Shown here one piece after another: positions 46,934 through 55,459 of a stretch of DNA of 64,000 nt (the stretch's first letter is position 1; each line of letters begins with the position of its first letter). Location of the stretch: assembly GCA_032355985.1 (NCBI GenBank), contig JAUKVZ010000001.1:62001-126000 (forward strand). The letters run 5' to 3'. Made by a program: the position numbers and the translations under genes. The notes beneath the pieces were generated by a model, which was not told the DNA's origin, ran no database searches, and saw only the letters and a program-made list of their open reading frames with translations. This stretch comes from Sarcodiotheca gaudichaudii. Its lineage: Eukaryota > Rhodophyta > Florideophyceae > Gigartinales > Solieriaceae.

Positions 46934-47432
46934 TGATCGCTCAGACATGCCGATGGAGTCGGCGCCGCTCAGCCCGGAAGGCGCGGCTCGTCGTGATGCG
47001 ATGCTCGACGATCTGCGAGGCGTCGTCATTCGAACTCGACGCGTGCGCAAGGCGCGACGTGTCGCCCTGATCGCCACAGCGCCGGCGCTTGTGCTGGCGG
47101 GGGCGCTCTTCATCATCTTGCAGCCCGGCGCCACCGTTGGGCCCATGCCTGCGCCGGAGCAGCCGATCGTCGCGACAGACAAGGCGACTGAGCGCGAACT
47201 GCCCCGATCAGGTGTGATTGAAGTCATCGCATCGAACACCGCGACTCAGGGCCTCGTTCAGCGAACGAGCGCTCCGGCCCGTCGCATCGAGCGCATCGAC
47301 GACGATCAACTCGTGCGAATGCTTGCGGAGATGGACCGGCCGAGCGGGCTTATTCGCACCGAATCGGAAGTCCGGTTGACGGCCGCAGTGACGGACGCGG
47401 AGCGCGAGCGCCTGAATAACGGCTCCATCTGA
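46926..47432 (+). CDS. Single-pass membrane protein, probable anti-sigma factor
   Basis: A 168-residue protein. An N-terminal cytosolic part (DDLRGVVIRTRRVRKARR) is followed by one transmembrane helix (VALIATAPALVLAGALFIIL). A periplasmic tail of about 100 residues rich in Arg/Ala/Glu follows. It has no recognisable zinc-binding anti-sigma (ZAS) motif. The role as regulator of the preceding sigma factor is inferred from the overlapping gene order and topology. Confidence 0.72.
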   Translation: MIDDRSDMPMESAPLSPEGAARRDAMLDDLRGVVIRTRRVRKARRVALIATAPALVLAGALFIILQPGATVGPMPAPEQPIVATDKATERELPRSGVIEVIASNTATQGLVQRTSAPARRIERIDDDQLVRMLAEMDRPSGLIRTESEVRLTAAVTDAERERLNNGSI

Positions 47433-47451
47433 TACGGATTCGTCCGATCAG
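47429..47451. terminator. Hairpin between converging genes at 47432 and 47448
   Basis: CTGAT(a)CGGA, loop TTCG, TCCG-ATCAG. The 9 bp with a stable UUCG tetraloop and one bulge span the 15-bp gap. It is usable from both directions; no T run. Confidence 0.5.
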
Positions 47452-48698
47452 GAAAGACCTTCAAAGAACCGCTGCAGGCGCGCCATGCCTTCGCGGATCT
47501 GATCGTCCGAGCAGGCGAAACTCAGACGGATGCAGCGATCGCCGCAGCCGAGGAAATCCTCGCCGGGCACCACCGCGACATGTTCTTCATCGAGCAGGGC
47601 GGCTGCCATGGAAGCGGCGCTGTCGATCTTCGCGCCGCCGGGACTGGTCTTGCCGAAGTGCGCCGACACATCCGGAAACACATAAAAAGCGCCCGTCGGC
47701 TTCGGACACTCGATATCCGGCAGCGATTGAACATGGTCATAGATCAGCGCCGCCCGGCGTGCGAAGGCCTCGCACATGCGGCTCGCATCATCTGAGCACT
47801 CCAGAATCGCGGTGCGCGCGGCCGGCAGGCAGAAGGATGTGACGTTCGAAGTCATCTGGCTTTGCATCCGGGCGACTGCCTTTGCGAGTTGGAGGCCCTC
47901 GTCGCCAGTCGTGCCCAGATAGCCCAGACGCCAGCCGGTCATGCTGTACGCCTTCGAGAAGCCGTTGATCGTGATCGTGCGCTCGGCGATGTCCGGACAG
48001 GAGGCCATGGACTTGTGCGGGAAGCCGCCGTAGACGATGCGCTCGTAGATCTCGTCGGAGATGACCGTGAGATTGGGCGCCGTCGTCATCGCGGCTCTGC
48101 TGATGACGGCGGCCAGGGCTGTCACCTCATCCGGTGTGTACATCGTGCCGCAGGGGTTTGATGGCGAGTTAAAGACGATCGCGCGGGTGTGTGGCGTGAT
48201 GGCCTCGCGAAGCTGCTCAGGTGTGATCTTGAAATCGCCTGCCGCGCTGGTGGGCAGGGGGACGATTTTGCCCCCGGCGAGCTGAATCTGCGGGGCGTAG
48301 CTGACCCAGGCCGGGGTTGGCAGCAGGACTTCCTGGGGCTCCTCGCCCTGGGCGGGCGGATCGAGCAGGCACTGGAAGGTGAGATAGAGGGATTGCTTGC
48401 CGCCGGTGGAGACGACCACATGGTCGGCGGTTACGCCCTCGATCCCGTTCTGTTCGACCAGCTTCCGGGCAATGACCTTGCGGGTCTCGAGATCGCCGGG
48501 CACGGGCTGGTATTTGGTCATCCCCGCCTTGAGGGCGTCGATGGCCGCCTGTTTGATCGGCTCTGGCGTGTCGAAATCGGGCTCACCGGCGGCAAATGAG
48601 AGGACGTCGACGCCCTGGGCCCGCAGCTCTTTGGCTCGGGCGGTGACGGCGAGTGTGGAGGACGGCTTGATTGAGGAGGCTCGCTGAGAAAGCTGCAT
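47448..48698 (-). CDS. PLP-dependent class I aminotransferase (aspartate/prephenate type)
   Basis: A 416-residue fold-type I enzyme. [20 protein letters not shown] near the start and the pyridoxal phosphate lysine in [18 protein letters not shown] are those of the Igamma subfamily (Thermus-type AspAT, close to prephenate aminotransferases). [23 protein letters not shown] and the C-terminal carboxylate-binding Arg ([13 protein letters not shown]) are present. It likely transfers amino groups between aspartate and 2-oxoglutarate. TACCCT lies 6 nt before the ATG and there is no ribosome site. Confidence 0.93.
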   Translation of the reverse strand: MQLSQRASSIKPSSTLAVTARAKELRAQGVDVLSFAAGEPDFDTPEPIKQAAIDALKAGMTKYQPVPGDLETRKVIARKLVEQNGIEGVTADHVVVSTGGKQSLYLTFQCLLDPPAQGEEPQEVLLPTPAWVSYAPQIQLAGGKIVPLPTSAAGDFKITPEQLREAITPHTRAIVFNSPSNPCGTMYTPDEVTALAAVISRAAMTTAPNLTVISDEIYERIVYGGFPHKSMASCPDIAERTITINGFSKAYSMTGWRLGYLGTTGDEGLQLAKAVARMQSQMTSNVTSFCLPAARTAILECSDDASRMCEAFARRAALIYDHVQSLPDIECPKPTGAFYVFPDVSAHFGKTSPGGAKIDSAASMAAALLDEEHVAVVPGEDFLGCGDRCIRLSFACSDDQIREGMARLQRFFEGLS

Positions 48699-48704
48699 GG
48701 CGAG

Positions 48705-48710
48705 AGGGTA
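48705..48710 (-). promoter_or_regulatory. -10-like element adjoining the aminotransferase start codon
   Basis: TACCCT on the minus strand is separated from the ATG at 48698 by CTCGCC only. It is identical to the hexamer before the hydrolase gene at 40479. Confidence 0.4.
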
Positions 48711-48776
48711 CTATGCCGGGCCCCGTGGCGAGGCTTCGATCCGGAAGCCCGCCCGGCGGACGAGCCCTTTGGTGGG

Positions 48777-48806
48777 TTGCCCGTCCCGGATGGGAATGTG
48801 TACACT
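48777..48806 (+). promoter_or_regulatory. Promoter of rpsO-pnp
   Basis: TTGCCC (48777-48782) and TACACT (48801-48806) are 18 nt apart. Transcription would begin near 48813, about 50 nt before rpsO. Confidence 0.5.
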
Positions 48807-48860
48807 TCCCGTCTATCACTGCGCAGTGCAAGAGCCCCGAATCTGGAGCAAGATCCAAGA

Positions 48861-49130
48861 ATGTCCGTCGCTATCGAACGCAAAAAAGAGCTGGTCGCCG
48901 AGTTCAAGACCCACGAAAATGACTCCGGCTCGCCCGAAGTGCAGATCTCGATCCTGACGGAGCGGATTCGCGAGCTCACCGAACATCTCAAGGAGCACCA
49001 CCACGACTTCTCGTCGCGGCGCGGTCTGCTCCAGATGGTCAGCCGGCGCAATCGGCTTCTTCGCTATCTGTCCCGGTCCGATCGTGATCGCTATCAGACG
49101 CTGATCAAGCGTCTTGGTCTGCGTAAGTAA
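48861..49130 (+). CDS. rpsO: 30S ribosomal protein S15
   Basis: An 89-residue protein of normal length. [20 protein letters not shown] and [20 protein letters not shown], then RRNRLLRYL, are the S15 signatures that contact 16S rRNA helices 20-22. It is one of the primary binders for the 30S platform. The ATG at 48861 matches the usual N-terminus ([12 protein letters not shown]); the frame upstream lacks homology. It precedes pnp, the conserved rpsO-pnp order. Confidence 0.97.
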   Translation: MSVAIERKKELVAEFKTHENDSGSPEVQISILTERIRELTEHLKEHHHDFSSRRGLLQMVSRRNRLLRYLSRSDRDRYQTLIKRLGLRK

Positions 49131-49312
49131 TCGATCGTCCGGTTTCTGGTCCGTGTGTCGCCGCCCTTCCCGCGCGACAGCAGCAGGCCTTCCGCAGTCG
49201 TTTCCGCGTTGGAGTAAGGATTCATCCTGACGCTCCCGCTCCGAATGCGTGCGCGCAAGTGCGCCATCGACAGACTGCTGAACGCCTCCTGCTCTTGCGT
49301 TGAATCGCGGCG

Positions 49313-49349
49313 CTTTCCGAAAACAAGGCTGTAGCGCTTCAGCGGAAAG
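49313..49349 (+). promoter_or_regulatory. Hairpin in the rpsO-pnp spacer
   Basis: CTTTCCG (49313-49319) pairs with CGGAAAG (49343-49349), with inner GGCTG...CAGC possible. It lies 47 nt before the pnp start in a 266-bp spacer. In E. coli a stem in the same place is cut by RNase III and lets PNPase repress its own synthesis. The rest of the spacer holds no gene. Confidence 0.4.
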
Positions 49350-49396
49350 ATGTTCCGCCGGTTGAGCGTCTCGCAGCCGCGAAGGTCAACGAAGAC

Positions 49397-51553
49397 ATGA
49401 AAACAACAAAAGTTGAAATGACGCTTGGGGACCGCACGCTCACGCTCGAGACGGGACGTGTCGCCAAGCTCGCAAACGCCTGCGTCATGGCCACCTATGG
49501 CGGCAGCACCATCATGGCGACGGTCGTCCGCGCCGATCCCAGACCGGGCATCGACTTCTTCCCGATGCAGGTCGATTATCGCGAGCGCATGGCCGCGGCC
49601 GGCAAGTTCCCCGGCGGCTTCCGCAAGCGCGAAGGCGCGCCGAACGAGAAGGAAATCCTCACGATGAGGATGATCGATCGGCCCATCCGCCCGCTCTTTC
49701 CCGACGGATTCATCGATGAGATCCAGATTCAGTGCTGGGTGATGAGCCACGACGGCGAGAATGACACCGATGTTCTCGCCGGTGTCGCCGCCGCCGCCGC
49801 ACTGCATATCTCGGACGCCCCGTTTGACGGCCCGCTCACCACGGTGCGCGTCGGCCGCATCCATACGGATGACGGGCCGCAGTTCGTCATCAATCCGACG
49901 ACGACGCAGCTTGAGTATTCCGATCTCGATCTTGTGCTTTCCGGTCATGACGACGGCGTCAACATGATCGAAGTCGGCGCCGCCGAGATTTCCGAAGAGG
50001 ACATGCTCGCTGCGATCGAGTTCGGCTACGACCACATCAAGGAAGTCCTGAAGATCGTCAAGGAGCTTCGCGAGAAGGCCGGCGTCGAGAAGCGACTCGG
50101 TGAGTTGACGCTTCCGCCGGATGAGATCTTCGAGAAGGTCAAGTCGCTCGCCGGCAAGGAGCTGACCGAGGCGCGCAAGATCAAGGGCAAGATGGATCGC
50201 GACGAGCGTGTCGGCGAGATTCGTAAAGCGATGCTCGATGAGCACTTTGCGGAGAAGACCGGCGGCAACGTCGAGGAATGGGAAGAGAGCCGGCGCAATC
50301 GCAACTGGGCTCGCGAGGCCTTCCGCACGCTTGAGAAGAAGATCACGCGCAAGCTGATCGTCGAAGAAAAGACGCGCGCCGATGGCCGCGGCTACACCGA
50401 GCTGCGCCCCATCGAGAGCGAAGTCGGTCTCTTCGATCGCACGCATGGCTCGGCGCTCTTCCAGCGCGGCGAGACGCAGTCGCTCGTCTCAACGACGCTC
50501 GGCAGCGGCAAGGCGGAGCAGATCGTTGATGGCCTGCTTCCCGAGTACTCCAAGAAGTTCATGCTGCACTACAACTTCCCGCCCTTCTGCACGGGTGAAG
50601 CCCGTCGCATCATGGGCCCGGGCAGACGCGAGATTGGCCACGGCGCCCTCGCCGAGCGCTCCCTTCAGGGTGTGCTGCCGAGCCCGGAGGAGTTCCCCTA
50701 CACCATCCGCCTGATCAGCGACATCACCGAGTCGAACGGCTCGTCATCGATGGCTTCCGTCTGTGGCGGCTGCCTCGCCCTGATGGATGCGGGCGTGCCG
50801 ATTCGCAATACCTGCGCCGGCATCTCCGTCGGTCGCTTCTCGGATGAAGACGGCGGAAATGTCGTGCACGTGACCGACATCATCGGCGAAGAGGATTTCT
50901 TCGGCGATATGGACTTCAAGGTCTCGGGCACACGCGAAGGCATCACCGGCATTCAGCTCGACCTTAAGGCTCGCGGCCTGATGCCGGATGAAATCAAGAT
51001 GATCTTCGAGCAGGCGCGTGAAGCGCGGATTCAGATCATCGAACTGATGGAGAAGACCATCAGCGAGCCGCGTGCGGAGATCAGTCGTTTCGCGCCGAGG
51101 CTCGAGCGTCTGCAGATCGATCCGGAGAAGATCGGTCGCCTCATCGGACCCGGCGGCAAGGTCATCCGCGCCATCCAGGAGAAGTGGGGCGTCGAGGTCG
51201 ATGTCGACGACGACGGTTGCGTCACGGTCTCCGGCACCAACGCCGATGGCGTCGATGGCGCCCGCGGCGAGATCGAGGCGCTCGGCGCCGAGATCAAGGT
51301 CGGAGCCGTCTACACGGGCAAGGTCGTTTCGGTGAAGGACTTCGGCGCGTTTGTCGAACTGGCGCCCGGCGTCGACGGCATGTGCCACGTCTCAGAGCTG
51401 GACGCGGGCTACGTCAAGAACGTGACCGATGTGATCAACATCGGCGACGTGGTCACCGTGAAGGTCATCAATGTGGATCCTCAGGGCCGAATCAAGCTCA
51501 GCCGCAAGGCCGCCATGGCGGACGCGGAGGAGAAGGAGCCGGCTGGCGCCTGA
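49397..51553 (+). CDS. pnp: Polyribonucleotide nucleotidyltransferase (PNPase)
   Basis: A 718-residue 3'-to-5' phosphorolytic exoribonuclease of the degradosome. Two RNase PH-like domains: first FFPMQVDYRERMAAAGKFPG with RMIDRPIRPLFPDGF; second RTHGSALFQRGETQSLVSTT, then NFPPFCTGEARR and SDITESNGSSSMASVCGG. A helical linker joins them. KH (IGRLIGPGGKVIRAIQ) and S1 (GKVVSVKDFGAFVELAPGVD) domains end the protein. Length and motifs are normal. Confidence 0.97.
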   Translation: MKTTKVEMTLGDRTLTLETGRVAKLANACVMATYGGSTIMATVVRADPRPGIDFFPMQVDYRERMAAAGKFPGGFRKREGAPNEKEILTMRMIDRPIRPLFPDGFIDEIQIQCWVMSHDGENDTDVLAGVAAAAALHISDAPFDGPLTTVRVGRIHTDDGPQFVINPTTTQLEYSDLDLVLSGHDDGVNMIEVGAAEISEEDMLAAIEFGYDHIKEVLKIVKELREKAGVEKRLGELTLPPDEIFEKVKSLAGKELTEARKIKGKMDRDERVGEIRKAMLDEHFAEKTGGNVEEWEESRRNRNWAREAFRTLEKKITRKLIVEEKTRADGRGYTELRPIESEVGLFDRTHGSALFQRGETQSLVSTTLGSGKAEQIVDGLLPEYSKKFMLHYNFPPFCTGEARRIMGPGRREIGHGALAERSLQGVLPSPEEFPYTIRLISDITESNGSSSMASVCGGCLALMDAGVPIRNTCAGISVGRFSDEDGGNVVHVTDIIGEEDFFGDMDFKVSGTREGITGIQLDLKARGLMPDEIKMIFEQAREARIQIIELMEKTISEPRAEISRFAPRLERLQIDPEKIGRLIGPGGKVIRAIQEKWGVEVDVDDDGCVTVSGTNADGVDGARGEIEALGAEIKVGAVYTGKVVSVKDFGAFVELAPGVDGMCHVSELDAGYVKNVTDVINIGDVVTVKVINVDPQGRIKLSRKAAMADAEEKEPAGA

Positions 51554-51595
51554 GTCTGGGGAAAACAGCGGCTTGGGGCATGTCCCCTGTGACAG

Positions 51596-51624
51596 TTGAC
51601 CCCCATCTTTTCGGGCGTTAATCT
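51596..51624 (+). promoter_or_regulatory. Promoter of the cold-shock gene
   Basis: TTGACC (51596-51601) and TAATCT (51619-51624) are separated by exactly 17 nt. Transcription should start near 51631, about 198 nt before the csp start codon. Confidence 0.72.
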
Positions 51625-51726
51625 GGGTAGGCGCAGCGCGAGGACTGACGTCGCGTTGTCGCATGGATTGATTCGGGCAGTTTCTGCGTCCCGGATGACG
51701 CATACCGACTGCAAGAACCTGATGTG

Positions 51727-51766
51727 GAACGCTCAGCCTGCTCCCGGCCTTGGCCGTTGAGCGTTC
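51727..51766 (+). promoter_or_regulatory. Stable hairpin in the cold-shock mRNA leader
   Basis: GAACGCTCA (51727-51735) pairs perfectly with TGAGCGTTC (51758-51766), with an inner CGGCC/GGCCG stem. It ends 62 nt before the start codon. An upstream stem AGCGCGA/TCGCGTT is also present. Long structured leaders are typical of csp genes and can act as temperature switches. Confidence 0.5.
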
Positions 51767-51828
51767 ATCCAGTCGGAGACTACGCGTCTTGCTGCTGGGG
51801 CGAAGACGCGTCACGCTCGAGGGTGGCC

Positions 51829-52113
51829 ATGAGTGACGAGACTGCGACTGAACTCGTCGGCGTCGAGGGCGTTGTGAAGTGGTTCGATCCCCGCAAGGGT
51901 TTTGGATTCATCGTCGGACCCGATGGACAGGATATTTTCGCGCATTTCACGCGTATCGAGGGTGACGGATTCAAGGTGCTCAAGGACGGCTCGTCCGTGA
52001 TCTATGACGCGATCAAGGGCGAGAAGGGATGGCACGCGACGCGTGTCGTCCGCAACGATCTGGATGTCACGGTGCGCCGTCAGGGCAGCTATTCCCGTTC
52101 GCCGCGCCGATGA
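51829..52113 (+). CDS. Cold-shock-domain protein
   Basis: A 94-residue protein with one CSD. VVKWFDPRKGFGFIVGPDGQ carries RNP1 (KGFGFI) and DIFAHFTRI carries RNP2. The C-terminus is basic (RRQGSYSRSPRR). It binds single-stranded nucleic acids and acts as an RNA chaperone. GAGG lies 6 nt before the ATG at 51829; a longer frame upstream has no homology and is leader. CspA-type proteins are about 70 residues; the extra length is at both ends. Confidence 0.92.
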   Translation: MSDETATELVGVEGVVKWFDPRKGFGFIVGPDGQDIFAHFTRIEGDGFKVLKDGSSVIYDAIKGEKGWHATRVVRNDLDVTVRRQGSYSRSPRR

Positions 52114-52193
52114 ACGAGCCGGAGCGCTTGTCGCTCCTGGGATCCTGAGTTCGTCGATCCGATTTGATCCCGTCCGGGTATCGTGTCCGTGAC

Positions 52194-53033
52194 ATGTCGT
52201 TCCTGTATTTGCTCGTAGGCATTGGCATCGGACTCCTGCTTGCGGCCGCCATCGTCGGCATCAAGCTGCGCCGTTCGTACGCCCGCGCGCTGGAGGCGGA
52301 ACGTCGAGCGCTTGGCGCCGAGCGGCTTGCCGAGATCGGCGCCCTCACCGGCGGGCTTGCTCATGAGATCAAGAATCCGCTCTCGACGATCGGGCTGAAT
52401 GCCCAACTGGCGTCCGAGGCGGCCGCCGATCTGCCGGTTGAGGATCGTCAGAAGGAATCCATTCAGCGGCGGATCGAGACGCTTCGCCGCGAAACGGAGC
52501 GCCTGCGCGACATTCTGGACACGTTTCTTCGATTTGCTGGTGAGCTGCGCCTCGAGAAGGCGACCGTTGATCTGAACGAGATCGTCGAGGAGCTGGCCGA
52601 TTTCTATCTGCCGCAGGCTCAGCGGGCGGGCGTGCGTCTGAGTGTGGATGCGGCCAAGGGGACGCTTCCGGCGGAGGTGGATAAGTCGCAGCTCAAGCAG
52701 GCGCTGCTGAATCTCATGATCAACGCCACGCAGGCCATGAGCGGCCCGGCAGCCGAGAACGGCAAGCCTCGGGAGCTCATCCTTCGAACGATCGGCGCCG
52801 AGGCGTCGGGCGACGATGGCCCCAGCCTGCACGTCATCGATACGGGCCCGGGCATCGATGAAGACAAGCTGCAACGCATCTTCAGCCCTTATTTCACGAC
52901 GCGATCGGGGGGCACGGGGCTGGGGCTTCCGATAACGCGGCGCATCGTGGAAGAGCACGGCGGTCGCATCGAAGCTCACAGCGAGACAGGTCAGGGAACG
53001 GATTTCGTGATAACGCTGCCCCGCGCCTTGTGA
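52194..53033 (+). CDS. Membrane-anchored sensor histidine kinase
   Basis: A 279-residue protein with one N-terminal transmembrane helix (FLYLLVGIGIGLLLAAAIVG) and no large sensor domain. The dimerisation helix has the phosphoacceptor in GLAHEIKNPLSTIGLNAQLA. The N box NLMINATQAM, G1 DTGPGID, F box FSPYFTT and G2 GGTGLGL follow. A cognate response regulator is not adjacent; the PAS-LuxR gene at 54696 has no receiver domain. Signals may come through partner proteins. The ATG at 52194 has no clear ribosome site. Confidence 0.9.
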   Translation: MSFLYLLVGIGIGLLLAAAIVGIKLRRSYARALEAERRALGAERLAEIGALTGGLAHEIKNPLSTIGLNAQLASEAAADLPVEDRQKESIQRRIETLRRETERLRDILDTFLRFAGELRLEKATVDLNEIVEELADFYLPQAQRAGVRLSVDAAKGTLPAEVDKSQLKQALLNLMINATQAMSGPAAENGKPRELILRTIGAEASGDDGPSLHVIDTGPGIDEDKLQRIFSPYFTTRSGGTGLGLPITRRIVEEHGGRIEAHSETGQGTDFVITLPRAL

Positions 53034-53063
53034 TGCCGTGGGTTTCGGCCGATACGAAGCCCG

Positions 53064-53702
53064 ATGCTGGCCTCAGAATCCAGATCCGGGTTATTGGACC
53101 GTGCGCTTGCGCCGCTGGCCGGCCTTTTGATCGGCGGCGCAGCCGGAGGCGCCATGCAGGTGTGGCTGGGCGCCACGCATCTGTCCGTCGCGACATTCAT
53201 CATGTGCTCGTACACCGCGGGCATTCTGGTGATCGCGCATCGCGCCAGTAAGTACGACCAGGTTCATCGACGCCTGCTTTCACGCCTGCCGATCAATCGG
53301 CCGCACAGACGCGTGCTGCGCATGCTTACCGATCCGCTGAGCTGGTGGTCACTGGCGTTCGGTTTGTCATGCGTCGTGGGCGCTGCGTGGTGGGGGGGCA
53401 TTGTTGATCCGCAGCGCCTCGGCCTCGTGGGGCTCGCATGGTTCATGGTCAATGTGCTGCTGAGCTACGAACTCACGCTGCTGCATCCGACGACGCGTTG
53501 CCGCAAGTGTGACTACCAGCTTGTGTCACAGCTTGATCCATCGGATCGCACACAAGTGGTGCAATGCCCGGAGTGCGGCAGCCGCTGGTCGAAGTCGGAT
53601 CTGTGCCTGGTGCCGATGGGCGTCGTGGTGGAGCCGCGCATCGCAGGGCAGACGGCGCATGCAAACGCCACTGAGAAGCGCCGGGAAAAGACTGCGGCCT
53701 AA
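53064..53702 (+). CDS. Membrane protein with C-terminal zinc ribbon
   Basis: A 212-residue protein with about four transmembrane helices (LAPLAGLLIGGAAGGAMQVW, LSVATFIMCSYTAGILVIA, WWSLAFGLSCVVGAAWWG, LGLVGLAWFMVNVLLSYEL). The C-terminus holds a four-Cys zinc ribbon (TTRCRKCDYQLV and QCPECGSRW), then a basic tail. The soluble part is probably cytosolic. No family is recognised. It lies 30 bp after the kinase gene, so the two may be co-transcribed. It overlaps the end of the convergent dioxygenase gene by 4 bp. Confidence 0.75.
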   Translation: MLASESRSGLLDRALAPLAGLLIGGAAGGAMQVWLGATHLSVATFIMCSYTAGILVIAHRASKYDQVHRRLLSRLPINRPHRRVLRMLTDPLSWWSLAFGLSCVVGAAWWGGIVDPQRLGLVGLAWFMVNVLLSYELTLLHPTTRCRKCDYQLVSQLDPSDRTQVVQCPECGSRWSKSDLCLVPMGVVVEPRIAGQTAHANATEKRREKTAA

Positions 53703-54580
53703 GCGGTTTCGTCGCGTGCGGGCTCGCGAAGCACGGTGCGCACGTCCAGCAGCTCCGGAAAAAAGACGTGATCCAGCGCCTTGCGAAGGAAGCTCACGCC
53801 CGAGCTGCCGCCGGTGCCTCGCTTGAAGCCGATGATGCGCTCGACAGTCTTGAGATGTCGGAAGCGCCAGAGCTGGAAGGCCTCCTCCATGTCGACGAGC
53901 TTCTCCGCGATCTCATAGACCTCCCAGTGCTCGTGCGGGTTCTCGTACACGACACGAAGGGCTTCGACGATCTGCGGATCGGATGTGTGGTGCGGCTTGG
54001 TCCAGTCGCGATCGAGGGCGCCGGCCGGCACGGGAAGGCCGCGGCGACCCATCATGGCGAGGAACTCGTCGTATACGCTTGGTGATCTCAGCGTGCGATC
54101 GAGCAGCGCGTGGATCTGTTCATCATGGCGGTGGACCTTCAGCGCCGCTTCGTCTTTGTTGCCCATCAGAAACTCGATCATGCGGTACTGCCATGACTGA
54201 AATCCGCTGGCGGGTCCGAGGACGTGACGGAACTGGATGTATTCGGTCGGGGTCAGCGTCTCGAGCACGCTCCACTGGCTGAACAGTTGCGCCTGAATGT
54301 GCTTGATGCGCGCCAGGATTTTTGAGACGGGGCCGATCTCGTCATCGTGAATGCCTTTGATGGCGGCGGTCAGCTCGTGAATGATCAGCTTCATCCAGAG
54401 TTCTGAAGTCTGATGCTGGATGATGAAGAGCAGCTCGTCGTGATGCTCCGGGTGGGAAAGCGGGCGCTGCGCAGAGAGCAGCGTCGGAAGCTGAAGATAC
54501 TCCGAATAGGTCAGCTTCCCGTGGAGGTCAGTCAGGATTCCGGTTTCGAGTCCGCGCTGCGTCATTCGTTCCGCTCGCAT
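53699..54580 (-). CDS. kynA: Tryptophan 2,3-dioxygenase
   Basis: A 293-residue heme enzyme that opens the indole ring of tryptophan to give N-formylkynurenine. LTYSEYLQLPTLLSAQRPLS, FIIQHQTSELWMKLIIHEL, GPASGFQSWQYRMIEF, and WRFRHLKTVERIIGFKRGTG are the TDO signatures; the His in FRHLKTV is the proximal heme ligand. The final GGSSGVSFLRK is conserved. No other kynurenine genes are near. The ATG at 54580 or at 54565 could be the start; neither has a strong ribosome site. Confidence 0.95.
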   Translation of the reverse strand: MRAERMTQRGLETGILTDLHGKLTYSEYLQLPTLLSAQRPLSHPEHHDELLFIIQHQTSELWMKLIIHELTAAIKGIHDDEIGPVSKILARIKHIQAQLFSQWSVLETLTPTEYIQFRHVLGPASGFQSWQYRMIEFLMGNKDEAALKVHRHDEQIHALLDRTLRSPSVYDEFLAMMGRRGLPVPAGALDRDWTKPHHTSDPQIVEALRVVYENPHEHWEVYEIAEKLVDMEEAFQLWRFRHLKTVERIIGFKRGTGGSSGVSFLRKALDHVFFPELLDVRTVLREPARDETA

Positions 54581-54695
54581 TCACATAGGGCGCGGCTGCG
54601 ACGATCGCGACCACGCCATGCGAGTGTAACGACAGCGTCACCGGCGAGGCGCCTGCGCCAAAGCGGCGGTCAACGATACGACATGCAGGAAGGAA

Positions 54696-55388
54696 TCAGT
54701 CGTTTTCGTCTTCGACGATCTCGGCGGTCATCAAGCCCGAACGGATGCTGAGAATGGCAAGCTCTGCGCGGCTGCTGGTTCCCAGCTTGCGGTAGATGGA
54801 GTCTCGATGCCCTTCGATGGTCTTCTGGCTTCGATCAAGCGCCTTGGCGGCCTCCTTGATCGTCAGACCCTTCGCGAGCAGCGCCATGATCTCCCGCTCG
54901 CGCCGCGTGAGCGCATCAAGTTCTCCCCACGAGCTGTGGGCGATGGTCACGGTGTCGGCATCGACATCGGCTTCGTCTCCGGTCGCGAAGGCGACCGGAT
55001 TGGAAATGACGAGCAGGCGGCCCTGGCCGAGCGGCTGAATGACCGTGCGAAGGCCGCGGCCCTGCCAGACATCTTCGAATCGAATGATCTTGTTGTTGTC
55101 ACGAGCGCGCGACAGCAGGGCTTCGAACTCGACAAGCCGGGGGCCTTCGTAATACGCGGACGGCTCGACGCCGGCGCAGGCGGCCGGGTTGAGGCCTCGG
55201 GCTTCGGCCCAGGCTCGATTGCCGTAGAGGGCCGCGTCATCCGGGCCCAGAATTGCGACGTGCGCGTGGACCATGTCGAGGCACTGACTCAGTGCTTCTC
55301 CTGACAGACCCTCGTGCTCGCCGGCATCGGTGAGACTGATCATCGCCGCCATCTCTTCTCCACGCACCATAGTTCCCGGACTATTCAC
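54696..55388 (-). CDS. PAS-LuxR transcriptional regulator
   Basis: A 230-residue protein. Residues about 30-130 form a PAS-like sensor domain (CLDMVHAHVAILGPDDAALY, EDVWQGRGLRTVIQPLGQG). The C-terminal LuxR/GerE HTH is DALTRREREIMALLAKGLTI with KEAAKALDRSQKTIEGHRDS, IYRKL. It lacks a receiver domain, so it probably senses a small molecule or redox state. GGGAGG lies 7 nt before the GTG start at 55388. The target is unknown; it lies between kynA and a SpoIID-like gene. Confidence 0.9.
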   Translation of the reverse strand: MNSPGTMVRGEEMAAMISLTDAGEHEGLSGEALSQCLDMVHAHVAILGPDDAALYGNRAWAEARGLNPAACAGVEPSAYYEGPRLVEFEALLSRARDNNKIIRFEDVWQGRGLRTVIQPLGQGRLLVISNPVAFATGDEADVDADTVTIAHSSWGELDALTRREREIMALLAKGLTIKEAAKALDRSQKTIEGHRDSIYRKLGTSSRAELAILSIRSGLMTAEIVEDEND

Positions 55389-55459
55389 GACATCGCCTCC
55401 CGATCGGTTCCGACGTCCATCAGACGCCTGGCTCTCTCCGTCGTTCCAGGGTTTATCCC

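Noticed and set aside
49094-50446. 450-codon minus-strand frame over the pnp start
   Set aside because: Antisense of pnp and rpsO-pnp spacer; no recognisable domain.
54696-55388. Response regulator partner of the kinase at 52194
   Set aside because: It has a PAS-like domain but no receiver domain with a phospho-Asp, and lies two genes away on the opposite strand.
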